A stretch of 64,000 bases of DNA, taken from positions 248,001-312,000 of the forward strand of contig CAWELC010000006.1 in NCBI GenBank assembly GCA_963809875.1, read 5' to 3'. The notes under the pieces were generated by a model that searched no databases, was not told the origin of the DNA, and saw only the letters and a list, made by a program, of their open reading frames with translations. How positions within the stretch are numbered: the stretch's first letter is position 1; each line of letters opens with the position of its first letter. Both the position numbers and the translations under genes were made by a program. This stretch comes from JAFGAS01 sp963809875. GTDB lineage: Bacteria; Desulfobacterota; Zymogenia; Zymogenales; Zymogenaceae. Below, in pieces: positions 18,487-26,886 of this stretch.

Positions 18487-19164
18487 TTGCCGATCGTGCG
18501 TTCCCGGTGGGGGAGGGGGGTTCTGGTTCTGATCGTCGTTGTGGCGATCTTTGTCGCCCTATATCCCCTTCAGAAAAAAGTCGACGTTTACCGGAGCTCC
18601 TGGCCCCAGGAAGAAGACCTCATGTATCTTCCCTCCGGCAACATGCTCAAGATCGTGAGCCTCGGGTTCGACCAGGTGGCGGCGGATATCATATATATCC
18701 AGATGATCGACTATTTCGGCACCCATCTCATGACGGACCGGAGCTACGTCTGGCTCTACCATATGGCTGATCTCATTACAACGCTCGATCCCTATTTCAG
18801 GTTCCCGTATATTTTCGCCGGACTTGTGCTCAACCTCGAGGGAGGCCAGTTCGATAACGCACGAAAGCTCCTGCTCAAGGGACAGCGGGTCTTTCCGCGT
18901 GATTGGTACTTCTCGTTCGCCATCGGGCTCAATTACTTCTTCGGCAGCGCCGATCTCGAGACGGCGGCGCGCTATCTCGAAAACGCACAAAAGCTGGGGG
19001 GGCCTCGCTACCTGGCGGATTTTGCAGAGAAGCTCAGGACCAAGGGAAAGAATAGGGAGACAACCCTTGAATTTCTCCGTTTCCTGTACGGAAGCTTTCG
19101 CGATAAGAATATAAAAGGGATCATTATGGACAGGATCGAGGAACTCGAAAGCGGGAGACGATGA
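18487..19164 (+). CDS. Membrane-anchored TPR-like protein of an ABC exporter cluster
   Basis: A 225-residue protein with one N-terminal membrane helix (residues about 8-26, GVLVLIVVVAIFVALYPL). An extracytoplasmic helical part follows, with LPSGNMLKIVSLGFDQVAADIIYI, then TPR-like helices (DNARKLLLKGQRVFPRDW; ETAARYLENAQKLGGP). I do not know a named family. AAGGG sits 7 bases before the TTG used here; GTG 18496 is an alternative. Its stop overlaps the start of the ABC ATPase gene by 4 bases, so it is very likely an accessory subunit of that transporter facing the periplasm. Confidence 0.72.
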   Translation: MPIVRSRWGRGVLVLIVVVAIFVALYPLQKKVDVYRSSWPQEEDLMYLPSGNMLKIVSLGFDQVAADIIYIQMIDYFGTHLMTDRSYVWLYHMADLITTLDPYFRFPYIFAGLVLNLEGGQFDNARKLLLKGQRVFPRDWYFSFAIGLNYFFGSADLETAARYLENAQKLGGPRYLADFAEKLRTKGKNRETTLEFLRFLYGSFRDKNIKGIIMDRIEELESGRR

Positions 19165-20099
19165 TGGCCCAGATTGCCGTGGAGTTGAGGGGAGTATCGA
19201 AGACCTTTCGGACCGGCTTTACCATGAGGGCGGCTCAAGCCCTGAAGGGCGTAGACCTGACCATCCAGAAGGGGGAGATATTCGGGTACCTGGGGCCCAA
19301 CGGCGCAGGCAAGACCACCACCCTCAAGATCATCGTGGGGATTATCTTCCCGAGCTCCGGGTACATCCGCGTGCTGTCTCAGCCGCCCGGGGACGTCGCC
19401 GTCAGACAGCGGATCGGGTTTCTTCCCGAGAGCCCCTATTTCTACGAGTACCTCAACGCCCAGGAGTTCCTCGATTTCTACGCCCGCCTCTTCGCGATTC
19501 CTCTCGGCGTGCGGCGTGAGCGGATCAGGAGGCTCCTCAAGACCGTCGGGCTCGAGAAAAAGGCCTCCGAGCCACTCAGAAGATTTTCCAGGGGGATGCT
19601 CCAGCGTGTCGGCATCGCCCAGGCGCTCATTAACGATCCCGAGTTGATTATCCTGGACGAGCCGATGTCGGGATTGGATCCCCTCGGCCGGGCCCAGATC
19701 AGGGAGATCATTCAGAAGCTGAAAGAGGAAGATAAGACCGTTATCTTTTCCTCGCACATCATCCCCGATGTGGAGGCCATCGCCGACAGGGTGGGCATCA
19801 TTGTCGACGGGAAGATTCGCGATGTGGGCAATATCGATGACCTGCTGAGCAAACGGGTTCAGTCCGTAGAGATAACGGCCCGCGGCGTCGACGCCAAGCT
19901 CACCGCTCGGCTTGGGCCGAAGGCGGCGGTTAAACGGATCGTGGGCGAACACACGGTGCTGGTTATAGACGGGCCCGAGCCGGTCAATGAGGTCATCGAC
20001 GCGATTCGGGCGGGCAAGGGAACCATTGAGTCGGTGGAGCCGATCAGGATGACCCTCGAAGACCTCGTGCTTAGCCAGATGAGGAAGGACGTGTCATGA
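19161..20099 (+). CDS. ABC-2 type exporter ATP-binding protein
   Basis: A 312-residue ATPase. Walker A is GPNGAGKTT (residue about 45), the Q-loop lies near FLPESPYFY, the signature is a variant (RRFSRGMLQRVGIAQAL), Walker B is LIILDEPMSGLDP and the switch is SSHI. The C-terminal 90 residues form the regulatory tail common in DrrA/CcmA-like exporters. It overlaps the TPR gene upstream and the permease downstream by 4 bases each. SRGMLQR instead of SGGM is usual in this subgroup. Substrate unknown; see the prepilin peptidase at 21696 for the context. Confidence 0.92.
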   Translation: MMAQIAVELRGVSKTFRTGFTMRAAQALKGVDLTIQKGEIFGYLGPNGAGKTTTLKIIVGIIFPSSGYIRVLSQPPGDVAVRQRIGFLPESPYFYEYLNAQEFLDFYARLFAIPLGVRRERIRRLLKTVGLEKKASEPLRRFSRGMLQRVGIAQALINDPELIILDEPMSGLDPLGRAQIREIIQKLKEEDKTVIFSSHIIPDVEAIADRVGIIVDGKIRDVGNIDDLLSKRVQSVEITARGVDAKLTARLGPKAAVKRIVGEHTVLVIDGPEPVNEVIDAIRAGKGTIESVEPIRMTLEDLVLSQMRKDVS

Positions 20100-20878
20100 T
20101 GATGTCTTCTGCGAAGAAGGTCTGGGCCATTGTCCTCAATACTTTTCGGGAGGCCGTACGGGACAGGATCCTGTATGCCATCGTCTTTTTTGCCATCGCG
20201 ATCCTGCTGCTTTCCACTATCATGGATATCATCACGATCGGTCAGCGGGCCAAGATCATCATCGATATGGGTCTTGCCTCCATCTCGATCTTCGGGGCCC
20301 TGATCGCTATCTTCGTGGGCATCGGATTGGTCTATAAGGAGATCGACAAACGGACGATCTATACCATCGTATCGAAGCCGGTGGCGCGCTGGCAATTTCT
20401 CCTGGGCAAGTATCTGGGCCTGGTGCTCACGCTGCTGGTCGAGGTGGCCGCCATGAGCGCCATCTTCTTCATCATCGTCTGGAGCGAGCTCGGCAGCGTG
20501 CCTTCACTGCTGTTTGTGGCCGTCGGTTTGACCTTCCTGGAGCTTATGGTCGTCTGCGCGGTGGCGATATTCTTCTCGTCGTTTTCGACGCCCATCTTGA
20601 GCGGGATGTATACCCTGGGAGTCTACCTGATCGGCCATCTGACCCGGGACCTCTACCAGTTCAGCTTCCGCTACAACGGGACATTGCTGCAGAAGCTGAT
20701 GCTTGTCCTTTACTACTTCTTTCCTAACCTCAACAACTTCAATATCCGCTCCCAGGCGGTTCACGGTCTGCCGGTGGCCCCGGGTTATGTCGCCTTTGCG
20801 GTCGCCTACGGCATACTCTATATTGCGCTGCTGCTCGTCGTCTCTTCTTTTATCTTTTCCAGGAGGGATTTTAAATAG
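20096..20878 (+). CDS. ABC-2 type exporter permease
   Basis: A 260-residue protein with six predicted membrane helices (near residues 22-45, 58-85, 105-135, 140-165, 170-190 and 230-255). It has the ABC-2 permease opening (AIVLNTFREAVRDRILYAIV) and the coupling segment EIDKRTIYTIVSKPVARWQFLLGKYLG. It is the membrane partner of the ATPase just upstream, whose stop it overlaps by 4 bases. The family exports lipids, drugs, peptides or glycans, and none is favoured by the sequence itself. Confidence 0.9.
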   Translation: MMMSSAKKVWAIVLNTFREAVRDRILYAIVFFAIAILLLSTIMDIITIGQRAKIIIDMGLASISIFGALIAIFVGIGLVYKEIDKRTIYTIVSKPVARWQFLLGKYLGLVLTLLVEVAAMSAIFFIIVWSELGSVPSLLFVAVGLTFLELMVVCAVAIFFSSFSTPILSGMYTLGVYLIGHLTRDLYQFSFRYNGTLLQKLMLVLYYFFPNLNNFNIRSQAVHGLPVAPGYVAFAVAYGILYIALLLVVSSFIFSRRDFK

Positions 20879-20880
20879 TC

Positions 20881-21504
20881 ATGGACGAATCATATAAGCT
20901 TACAACGTTCCTGCTGCTCCTGGTCGTCATTCTCGTAATGATTATGTCCCGGGTTTACCTCGGGTCCGCGGTGGAATACCGACGGGCGGTTGCGGCCGAA
21001 AAGTCGGGAAAGGTCGATCTTGCCATCGCTCACTATGGGCGCTCGATAAAATGGTATGCCCCCATGAGCCCCTGGGGCAAGCAGTCCCTGACGGCCCTCT
21101 GGGCTATCGGACAGGAGCGTTGGGACAAGGGAGACACCGAGACGGCGATCTTTGCCGTCAATACCCTCAGGAGCGCCGTTTATTCGGCCCGCGGGCCGTT
21201 TACCCCGTTCAAGGGATGGATCAGTCGTGCCGACACCTGGCTTGCCTCCCGCGTCCCCCAGGCGCATCCGGAGACAGACAATGAGCGGATCGCCGAATTG
21301 CTGGCCAGGGAGCCGTCCCCGAACCGGTTCTGGTCCTTTTTGGTGGGGTTCGGTTTCGTCGGATGGACATTGTCGGTCTTCGCCTTCATCTTCACGGTCC
21401 TGCCGGGTCCCGGCCAGCAGATAAAGAGAAGACGGGCCGTGCTTGTCGGTCTCCTTGTTGTCATATTTTACGGCCTGTGGATCGCCGGACTCTACTGGGC
21501 CTGA
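20881..21504 (+). CDS. Hypothetical membrane protein of the ABC exporter cluster
   Basis: A 207-residue protein of no family I recognise. It has an N-terminal helix (residues 8-26), a soluble TPR-like central part (YRRAVAAEKSGKVDLAIAHYGRSIKWY, when read through; ERWDKGDTETAIFAVNTLRSAV), then two C-terminal helices (about 148-170 and 183-205). It is 2 bases after the permease and 6 before a 62-residue membrane protein. The arrangement suggests another subunit of the exporter, with its TPR part in the periplasm. Confidence 0.7.
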   Translation: MDESYKLTTFLLLLVVILVMIMSRVYLGSAVEYRRAVAAEKSGKVDLAIAHYGRSIKWYAPMSPWGKQSLTALWAIGQERWDKGDTETAIFAVNTLRSAVYSARGPFTPFKGWISRADTWLASRVPQAHPETDNERIAELLAREPSPNRFWSFLVGFGFVGWTLSVFAFIFTVLPGPGQQIKRRRAVLVGLLVVIFYGLWIAGLYWA

Positions 21505-21510
21505 GGCGCT

Positions 21511-21699
21511 ATGAACATCTATTTCCTTTTCGTGATCACTTTTTCCTTGTGCATGATCGGCTTCGGCCTGTACCTCTATTCGAGACGGGAGGGGGCGGCC
21601 TCCGTCGTGGGGAGCATCCTGAGTCTCGTGGGGCTGCTGGTCGTCCTCATCGCGGTCATCGTGTGGCTTTTGCCCGGGTTCTTTTTTAACGTCTCATGA
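21511..21699 (+). CDS. Small two-helix membrane protein
   Basis: A 62-residue protein made of two hydrophobic helices (residues 3-22 and 31-55) joined by YSRREGAAS. Function unknown. It is included because it sits between exporter genes with tight spacing and its stop overlaps the prepilin peptidase ATG by 4 bases (TCATGA), so translation is coupled. Confidence 0.65.
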   Translation: MNIYFLFVITFSLCMIGFGLYLYSRREGAASVVGSILSLVGLLVVLIAVIVWLLPGFFFNVS

Positions 21700-22481
21700 A
21701 TCCAATGCCCCTCTACATGGTAAGCGCCTTCGTCTTCGGAGGCGTGATCGGGAGCTTCCTGAACGTTTGCATCTTTCGGCTGCCCGAAGGGCGGTCGATC
21801 GTCCATCCCCCCTCGGCCTGTCCGCACTGCGGAGCGCACATAGCCTGGTATGACAACGTCCCGCTGATCAGCTTTTTCATCCTCGGGCGCAGGTGCAGAA
21901 ACTGCTCCTTTCCTATCGCGTGGCGGTATCCCCTGGTCGAGCTCCTTTCGGCTGTCCTGGCCGCCGTATTGATCTGGCGCTACGGGCCGACGGTCCGCTT
22001 TGTCATATACTATGCCCTGGCGGCCTCGCTGGTCGTCGTCACCTTCATCGACATCGACCATCAGGTCATCCCCAATGAGATTTCGCTGCCCGGCATCGGC
22101 ATCGGTTTTCTGTCATCCTTCGTCAACCCCGATATCGGGTGGATCGACTCGGCCATCGGGGCCGTCGTCGGAGGCGGCTGCCTGCTCCTGGTTATCGGGG
22201 TCTATTACCTGCTGACCAAGCGGGAGGGGATGGGTGGAGGGGACGTGAAGCTGCTGGCGATGATCGGCGCCTTTCTGGGGATCGGAGGGGTCTTGACGAC
22301 GGTGCTCGTGGGAAGCATCGTCGGAACGGTCGTGGGACTTACCGTGATGGTCAGGCGGGGCGAAAACGCAAAGATGGCCATCGTGTTCGGACCCTTTCTG
22401 TCGCTCGGGGCGCTCACGTTTGTCCTGATCGGCAGGGATCTCCTTGCCCGCTATTTCTACTTTGCCTCACTGGCGGGGTGA
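21696..22481 (+). CDS. pilD: Prepilin peptidase/N-methyltransferase (A24)
   Basis: This bifunctional inner-membrane aspartyl protease cleaves the leader of type IV prepilins and pseudopilins and methylates the new N-terminus. The cytoplasmic zinc loop has its four cysteines (CPHCG and CRNC), and the catalytic aspartates lie in TFIDIDHQVIPNEI and GGGDVKL. Full length at 261 residues with about eight helices. It is normally found with pilus or type II secretion genes; here it closes a run containing an ABC exporter and TPR proteins, which hints that the exporter works with a pilus or pseudopilus. No pilin gene is in the window. The 240 bases after it hold no gene. Confidence 0.93.
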   Translation: MNPMPLYMVSAFVFGGVIGSFLNVCIFRLPEGRSIVHPPSACPHCGAHIAWYDNVPLISFFILGRRCRNCSFPIAWRYPLVELLSAVLAAVLIWRYGPTVRFVIYYALAASLVVVTFIDIDHQVIPNEISLPGIGIGFLSSFVNPDIGWIDSAIGAVVGGGCLLLVIGVYYLLTKREGMGGGDVKLLAMIGAFLGIGGVLTTVLVGSIVGTVVGLTVMVRRGENAKMAIVFGPFLSLGALTFVLIGRDLLARYFYFASLAG

Positions 22482-22721
22482 CGCGCGCCTCATCCATCGA
22501 GAGGGTCGCCGGCGACCCGTGTGAAAGCGCACGGCCGACCCGAACGCGATATCCCTCCCATGATCCTCGGTTTCGTTGCCCGCGCCCCGCGATCCATCCG
22601 TCGGGCCTTCTTTCGGGAAGACTCCCCGTTGCGATCCCTGGTTCGACCTGCCGGCCGTCCGGGGGCCGTCGCCACATAAAATATCTTGACCGCCTATCCC
22701 TTCGGGAGATACAATAACACG

Positions 22722-23687
22722 ATGTATGACGCGATAACGGATGTCCCCGGGGTCCTGGTGGGACACGCCCAGAATTTCGACGCCATGACGGGGGTGACCG
22801 CGATCCTGACGGAGGCGGGCGCCGTCGGCGGCATTGATATTCGGGGGACCGCCGCGGGGACCCGGCAGGCCGATTCGCTGTCGGCGCTCCATATCGCGGG
22901 CGTGGTGCACGGGGTAACGCTGGCCGGTGGAAGCGCCTGGGGCCTCGCGGCTTCCGGCGGAGTGATGAGATACCTCGAGGAGAAGGGGGTCGGCCTGGAC
23001 GTCTTCTACGCGAAGGTCCCCATCGTCCCGGCGGCCATCATCTTTGACCTGGGGATCGGGGATCCGAAGGTGCGTCCCGATGAGGCGATGGGATACGCGG
23101 CGGCGTCCGCGGCAGGCACCGGTCCCGTCGCCGAGGGGAGCGTCGGGGTGGGAACCGGGGCGACCGTAGGAAAGCTCTACGGCGTGGCCAACGCCATGAA
23201 GGGCGGCGTGGGAACAGCCGCAGAATCTCTGGGGGAGATCATCGCGGGGGCGCTCGTGGTGGTCAATGCCTTCGGCGACGTGCTGGAGGCCAAGACCTCC
23301 CGGATTATCGCCGGGGCCCGAGACCCCGGGGACGGCCGAAGGCTCGCTCACAGCGCCGAGCGCATCAGAAGCGGCGAAGATCGGTTTGCCCCGTCCGGCC
23401 AGAACACGACGCTTGCGGTGGTGGCGACCAACGCACTGCTGGACAAGCGGGAGGCGATCAAGATCGCCCAGATGATCCAGTCTTCGCTTGCCAGGGTCAT
23501 ATCGCCCATACACTCGACGTTTGACGGAGACGTGGCCATCGTGCTCTCGGTGGGAGGCGTCAAACGAATCGGGATGAACACCCTGGCGATGATGGGGGAA
23601 GAAGCGGTTACCCGGGCGGTAGCCAACGCAATAACACGGGCCGACGGCCGCGCGTTTGTGCCTTCCTATTCCGATCTGCACGAATGA
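22722..23687 (+). CDS. P1 family (DmpA-like) aminopeptidase
   Basis: A 321-residue Ntn-type self-processing hydrolase of the DmpA/BapA (peptidase family S58/P1) group. Visible hallmarks are AITDVPGVLVGH, RGTAAGTRQADSL, LAGGSAWGLAA, GVGTGATVGKL, and the autocleavage region VVATNALLDKREA, in which an Asn precedes a small residue (usually Ser or Thr in the family, Ala here). Substrates are N-terminal L- or D-residues of small peptides. ATG 22722 is chosen because homologues start at xxITDVPG; TTG 22686 would add 12 unconserved residues. The Ala at the expected nucleophile position is eye-aligned and could be a misplacement. Confidence 0.85.
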   Translation: MYDAITDVPGVLVGHAQNFDAMTGVTAILTEAGAVGGIDIRGTAAGTRQADSLSALHIAGVVHGVTLAGGSAWGLAASGGVMRYLEEKGVGLDVFYAKVPIVPAAIIFDLGIGDPKVRPDEAMGYAAASAAGTGPVAEGSVGVGTGATVGKLYGVANAMKGGVGTAAESLGEIIAGALVVVNAFGDVLEAKTSRIIAGARDPGDGRRLAHSAERIRSGEDRFAPSGQNTTLAVVATNALLDKREAIKIAQMIQSSLARVISPIHSTFDGDVAIVLSVGGVKRIGMNTLAMMGEEAVTRAVANAITRADGRAFVPSYSDLHE

Positions 23688-23688
23688 A

Positions 23689-24255
23689 ATGATCAAGGAT
23701 AGAAAAGACGCCCTCATCGGCGCCCTCAAGGATCAGGACGAATCGGTTCGGACCGAGGCGGCAAACACCCTCCTCAAGCTCGAGGGTTTCGCCGAGCTCC
23801 CCGAGATACTGAAGCAGTTCCGGACCTGTACGAAGCGGGAGAAGATGCGCTTTATCTACGCCCTTGCGCGCATCCGACACGAGAAGTCCCTCGTGCCGCT
23901 GATCCACTCGGTAAAGAAAGAGGACGAGGACCTCAAGATCGCCGCGGTGCGGGCGATGGGAGAGCTGGGCGACCCCAAAGCAGTCCCGACGCTGCTGCCC
24001 ATCCTTTCGGGAACCAGCCTGCTGCTCAAGATCCAGGCGGTTGAATCGCTGGGCAGGATCGGAGACCGGTCGTGCCTGGACGCCCTCATGAAGGCGATCC
24101 CCTCCGGCGAAGAAGAGCTGGACGAGGCGATCATCCTGGCCCTCGGAAGGCTCCGCGCCAAGGAGTCGGAGCAGCTGCTGGTTTCCTCACTTGCCGCCGA
24201 GAGCCCGCAGATCCGCCGCGCCGCCGCCTGGGCGCTCGGCGAGCTGGAATTTTAG
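23689..24255 (+). CDS. HEAT-repeat protein
   Basis: A 188-residue all-alpha protein made of five HEAT/PBS-lyase-like repeats (RTEAANTLLKLEGFAELPEI; RFIYALARIRHEKSLVPLI; IAAVRAMGELGDPKAVPTLL; IQAVESLGRIGDRSCLDAL; DEAIILALGRLRAKESEQLL). It is a protein-interaction scaffold with no catalytic motif. The ATG is one base after the peptidase stop. Similar repeats occur in the larger HEAT protein at 26883-28499, so the two may be related, but no function follows from that. Confidence 0.8.
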   Translation: MIKDRKDALIGALKDQDESVRTEAANTLLKLEGFAELPEILKQFRTCTKREKMRFIYALARIRHEKSLVPLIHSVKKEDEDLKIAAVRAMGELGDPKAVPTLLPILSGTSLLLKIQAVESLGRIGDRSCLDALMKAIPSGEEELDEAIILALGRLRAKESEQLLVSSLAAESPQIRRAAAWALGELEF

Positions 24256-24387
24256 CACCGTCCCCGGCGGGGGTGGTGGCCACAACCTCTCCATCTCCAT
24301 AAACCCGGTTAGGATTCCATCATTCGATATCGCTCGACGCATAAGAGCGCTCGCCGCATTCAATAGTACGCATCACAAGGAGACACC

Positions 24388-24708
24388 ATGAAGCTTGGCA
24401 TGATCATCACCCAGACCGATCCGGAGACCGTGTTTAACGCGCTGCGTCTGGCGCTCTACAGCCTCCAGCAGGGCGACGAGGTGCGTATTTTCTTGTCGGG
24501 CAGGGGCGTAGAGATAGACTGCATCGAAGACCCGAAATTCGACGTGAAGGGACATGCGCAGAAGGTCCTGGATGCGGGTGGTCAGTTTCTCGCCTGCGGA
24601 ACCTGCCTCAAACTGCGCAATTCCGAGGGGTCGGAGATCTGCCCCCTGTCGACCCTCAAAGACCACTACGAGATCGTGCGGGACTCCGACAGAGTAGTAA
24701 CGGTGTGA
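24388..24708 (+). CDS. DsrE/DsrF-like sulfur-relay family protein
   Basis: A 106-residue protein with the DsrE fold: beta strand KLGMIITQTDPETVFNALRLA, then GDEVRIFLSGRGVEID. Cysteines cluster in FLACGTCLKLRNSEG and SEICPLS. The cysteine in ACGTC is at the place of the sulfur-carrying residue of DsrE/TusD relatives, which pass persulfide sulfur in the cytoplasm. A Shine-Dalgarno AAGGAG lies just before the ATG. The gene stands alone; no Dsr, Tus or other sulfur gene is nearby, so the partner is unknown. Confidence 0.83.
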   Translation: MKLGMIITQTDPETVFNALRLALYSLQQGDEVRIFLSGRGVEIDCIEDPKFDVKGHAQKVLDAGGQFLACGTCLKLRNSEGSEICPLSTLKDHYEIVRDSDRVVTV

Positions 24709-24738
24709 ACGGCCCGTCCGTGACAGGATAAATCCTCC

Positions 24739-25398
24739 GTGGAAACCTTTGATCTCATAGCCGACGACTACGATCGGTGGTACGATACGCCTGAAGGAAA
24801 ATCTATCTTCGTCGAGGAGATAGACTGTCTGAGCCTGGTCTGTCGGGGGTGCGCCGGCAGATGGCTCGAGGTAGGCGTCGGGACCGGTCGGTTTGCATCC
24901 GCCCTTGGAGTCGCCGAGGGTATTGATCCATCGCCGGCGATGCTGGAGCTGGCAGCCCGGCGCGGAGTGGAGACGAAACGCGGATCTGCGGAATCATTGC
25001 CCTATCCGGACGAGTCCTTCGACGGCGTGCTCATGGTTCTGGTGCTCTGTTTCTTGGACGATCCGGCACAGGCGGTGAGGGAATGCAGGCGAATTCTTCG
25101 CCCGGCGGGAAGGCTTCTCCTCGGGACTATTCCCGCGGAAAGCCCGTGGGGAAGGCTGTACACTCGAAAGGGGAAAGCAGGGCATCCCGTATACTCACGG
25201 GCCAAGTTTCGAACCATCGAGACGACTGAGAGATTATTCGAAGATGCGGGTTTTGAGCTGGAGGATGCGGCCGGTGCCCTGTTCCGAAGCCCGAAGAACA
25301 AGACCGGCGGGCATGTCAGCCCTACACGCGGAATTCACCGTGACGCGGGATTTCTCGGATTGCTCTTCAGAATCGCCGCCAACAGATCTACGAGTTAG
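24739..25398 (+). CDS. Class I SAM-dependent methyltransferase
   Basis: A 219-residue UbiE/Methyltransf_11-type enzyme. WLEVGVGTGRFASALG is the SAM-binding loop, GIDPSPAML the acidic loop, ESLPYPDESFDGVLMV motif II and ECRRILRPAGRLLLG motif III. It starts with GTG 30 bases after the DsrE gene. Acceptor unknown. A G/C-rich hairpin without U-tract near 25478-25497 lies in the gap before the convergent HD-GYP gene. Confidence 0.8.
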   Translation: METFDLIADDYDRWYDTPEGKSIFVEEIDCLSLVCRGCAGRWLEVGVGTGRFASALGVAEGIDPSPAMLELAARRGVETKRGSAESLPYPDESFDGVLMVLVLCFLDDPAQAVRECRRILRPAGRLLLGTIPAESPWGRLYTRKGKAGHPVYSRAKFRTIETTERLFEDAGFELEDAAGALFRSPKNKTGGHVSPTRGIHRDAGFLGLLFRIAANRSTS

Positions 25399-25515
25399 GC
25401 TGCTTCAGAAAGTCAAAAAAGAAAGAAAGGTAGAGCCCTTCTGCAAGAGAGATAATCACCTCATCGAGAGCACCAAACCGGGGGTAACCCCCCCCGTCGA
25501 TCCTCCCCCCCTTGT

Positions 25516-26886
25516 TCAGGCCAGTATCTGATTCAGGTCGAGATTCCGTGCGTTGACATCCACCTCCGCGACAATGGAGCGCAACGGTATTCCCGATTCC
25601 GCGTCCTTGTCGTTCAGGTCGGCTTCGTAGGGCTCGGGCAGGAGCGCCCCCTCCCGATCGATGAAGATCTTCACCTGAGGGGCGGGGCGCTGGGGGAGGT
25701 AGCGGGCGATCAGCGCGATCTCGTTGGTGTCAAGCCTCACCGACGTGCCGATCGGATAGATGCCCATCATGACGGAAAAAGTCTCGAGGATATCCAGGTT
25801 GAAGTCGCGCGTCTCCCTGCTCATCTTCTTCATGCGCTTGATGGCGTTGGCCGGTGTCAGGGGGTCCTGATAGGGCCTGAGCGTCGTGCTGGCGTCGTAC
25901 GTATCGGCCACCGCGATAATCTGGCTCTCGGGCGCCGGTCCGGCCCCCTCCTTCGGACGGGGGTATCCCTTCGGGTTGGGACGCATATGGTGTTCGTACA
26001 CCATGTTGACGGTCTTCGGGCTGACTCCCTCGAGCTCCGAGAGGATCTTGAATCCGTAGTAGGGGTGCTGCTTCATCGCCTCCCACTCGGTGTCGTTGAG
26101 CCTCCCCGGCTTCAGGAGGATGTCAAGGGGGGTCTTGAGCTTTCCAACGTCATGCAGGAGACCCCCCAGGCCGATCTCGGCGATCGCGTCTTCGGAGTAT
26201 CCCAGCTCCTCCGCAAGGGACGACGCCAGGATGCAGACGTTGACCGAGTGGGAGTAGAGGTAGTCGTTGTAATTCTTGATCATCGAAAGCGACAGGAGGG
26301 CGTTCTTATCGATCAGGATGCTGTTGACGATCGAGCGAACCACCCGCTTGCTTTCGTAGATGTTCGGCGCCGTGCCCCGATGGATGTCGGCCAGCGTCTT
26401 GGTGACGGAGTCGATCGCGGAGAAATAGGCCTCACGCGCCCGCTCGTTGAACATAACGTCCTTTATGAGGATGCTCCTGACGTGCTGGCTTTCCAGGTAC
26501 TGGTTGAGGTCCGAGAGGTCGGCATCCTTCAGGGCTCCGCTCAGCATGTAGAGGAACGGCACGAGGTCTTCCTTCTTGACGTTCGACTTAACGATGATGA
26601 TCTCTATGCCCCTCTCGATCAACAGGCTCCTGAAGGTATTGATATGGATATTGTTTTCGTAGATCGGAACGCCGTCGACGACCGGGATGTCGCGCGAAAG
26701 GGCCAGGATGAGGCGGCTCTTGTTTTCGAGGAGGCTCCGAAGCGAGCTGTCGAGCTCTCCGAGCTGCTTGGTGACCGACGGGTGCGAGTTGGGGTAGAGC
26801 TTCATGCTCGAAAGCGCCCCCCCCAGGTGCTTTACCATCTCGATGAAGATACCGCTCGTTATCTTGTCGTCACTGCTTGACGTCAT
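25516..26886 (-). CDS. HD-GYP domain phosphodiesterase with a shared N-terminal module
   Basis: Residues about 205-400 form an HD-GYP domain, which hydrolyses cyclic di-GMP or related dinucleotides. Metal-binding H245-D246 lie in GGLLHDVGKLKTPLDI, then QHPYYGFKIL, EHHMRPNPKGYP (H299, H300, GYP at 307-309) and ADTYDAST. Residues 1-160 are a helical module with YPNSHPSVTK at 31-40. This resembles the N-terminus of the HEAT protein immediately upstream, which has YPPGHPSLKK at the same offset. The gene overlaps that HEAT gene by 4 bases and is the second gene of the pair. The output dinucleotide specificity is not provable by eye. Confidence 0.88.
   Translation of the reverse strand: MTSSSDDKITSGIFIEMVKHLGGALSSMKLYPNSHPSVTKQLGELDSSLRSLLENKSRLILALSRDIPVVDGVPIYENNIHINTFRSLLIERGIEIIIVKSNVKKEDLVPFLYMLSGALKDADLSDLNQYLESQHVRSILIKDVMFNERAREAYFSAIDSVTKTLADIHRGTAPNIYESKRVVRSIVNSILIDKNALLSLSMIKNYNDYLYSHSVNVCILASSLAEELGYSEDAIAEIGLGGLLHDVGKLKTPLDILLKPGRLNDTEWEAMKQHPYYGFKILSELEGVSPKTVNMVYEHHMRPNPKGYPRPKEGAGPAPESQIIAVADTYDASTTLRPYQDPLTPANAIKRMKKMSRETRDFNLDILETFSVMMGIYPIGTSVRLDTNEIALIARYLPQRPAPQVKIFIDREGALLPEPYEADLNDKDAESGIPLRSIVAEVDVNARNLDLNQILA

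Noticed and set aside
22467..23729. Open frame opposite the P1 peptidase
   Set aside because: Antisense shadow of a conserved enzyme; no start signal or domain.
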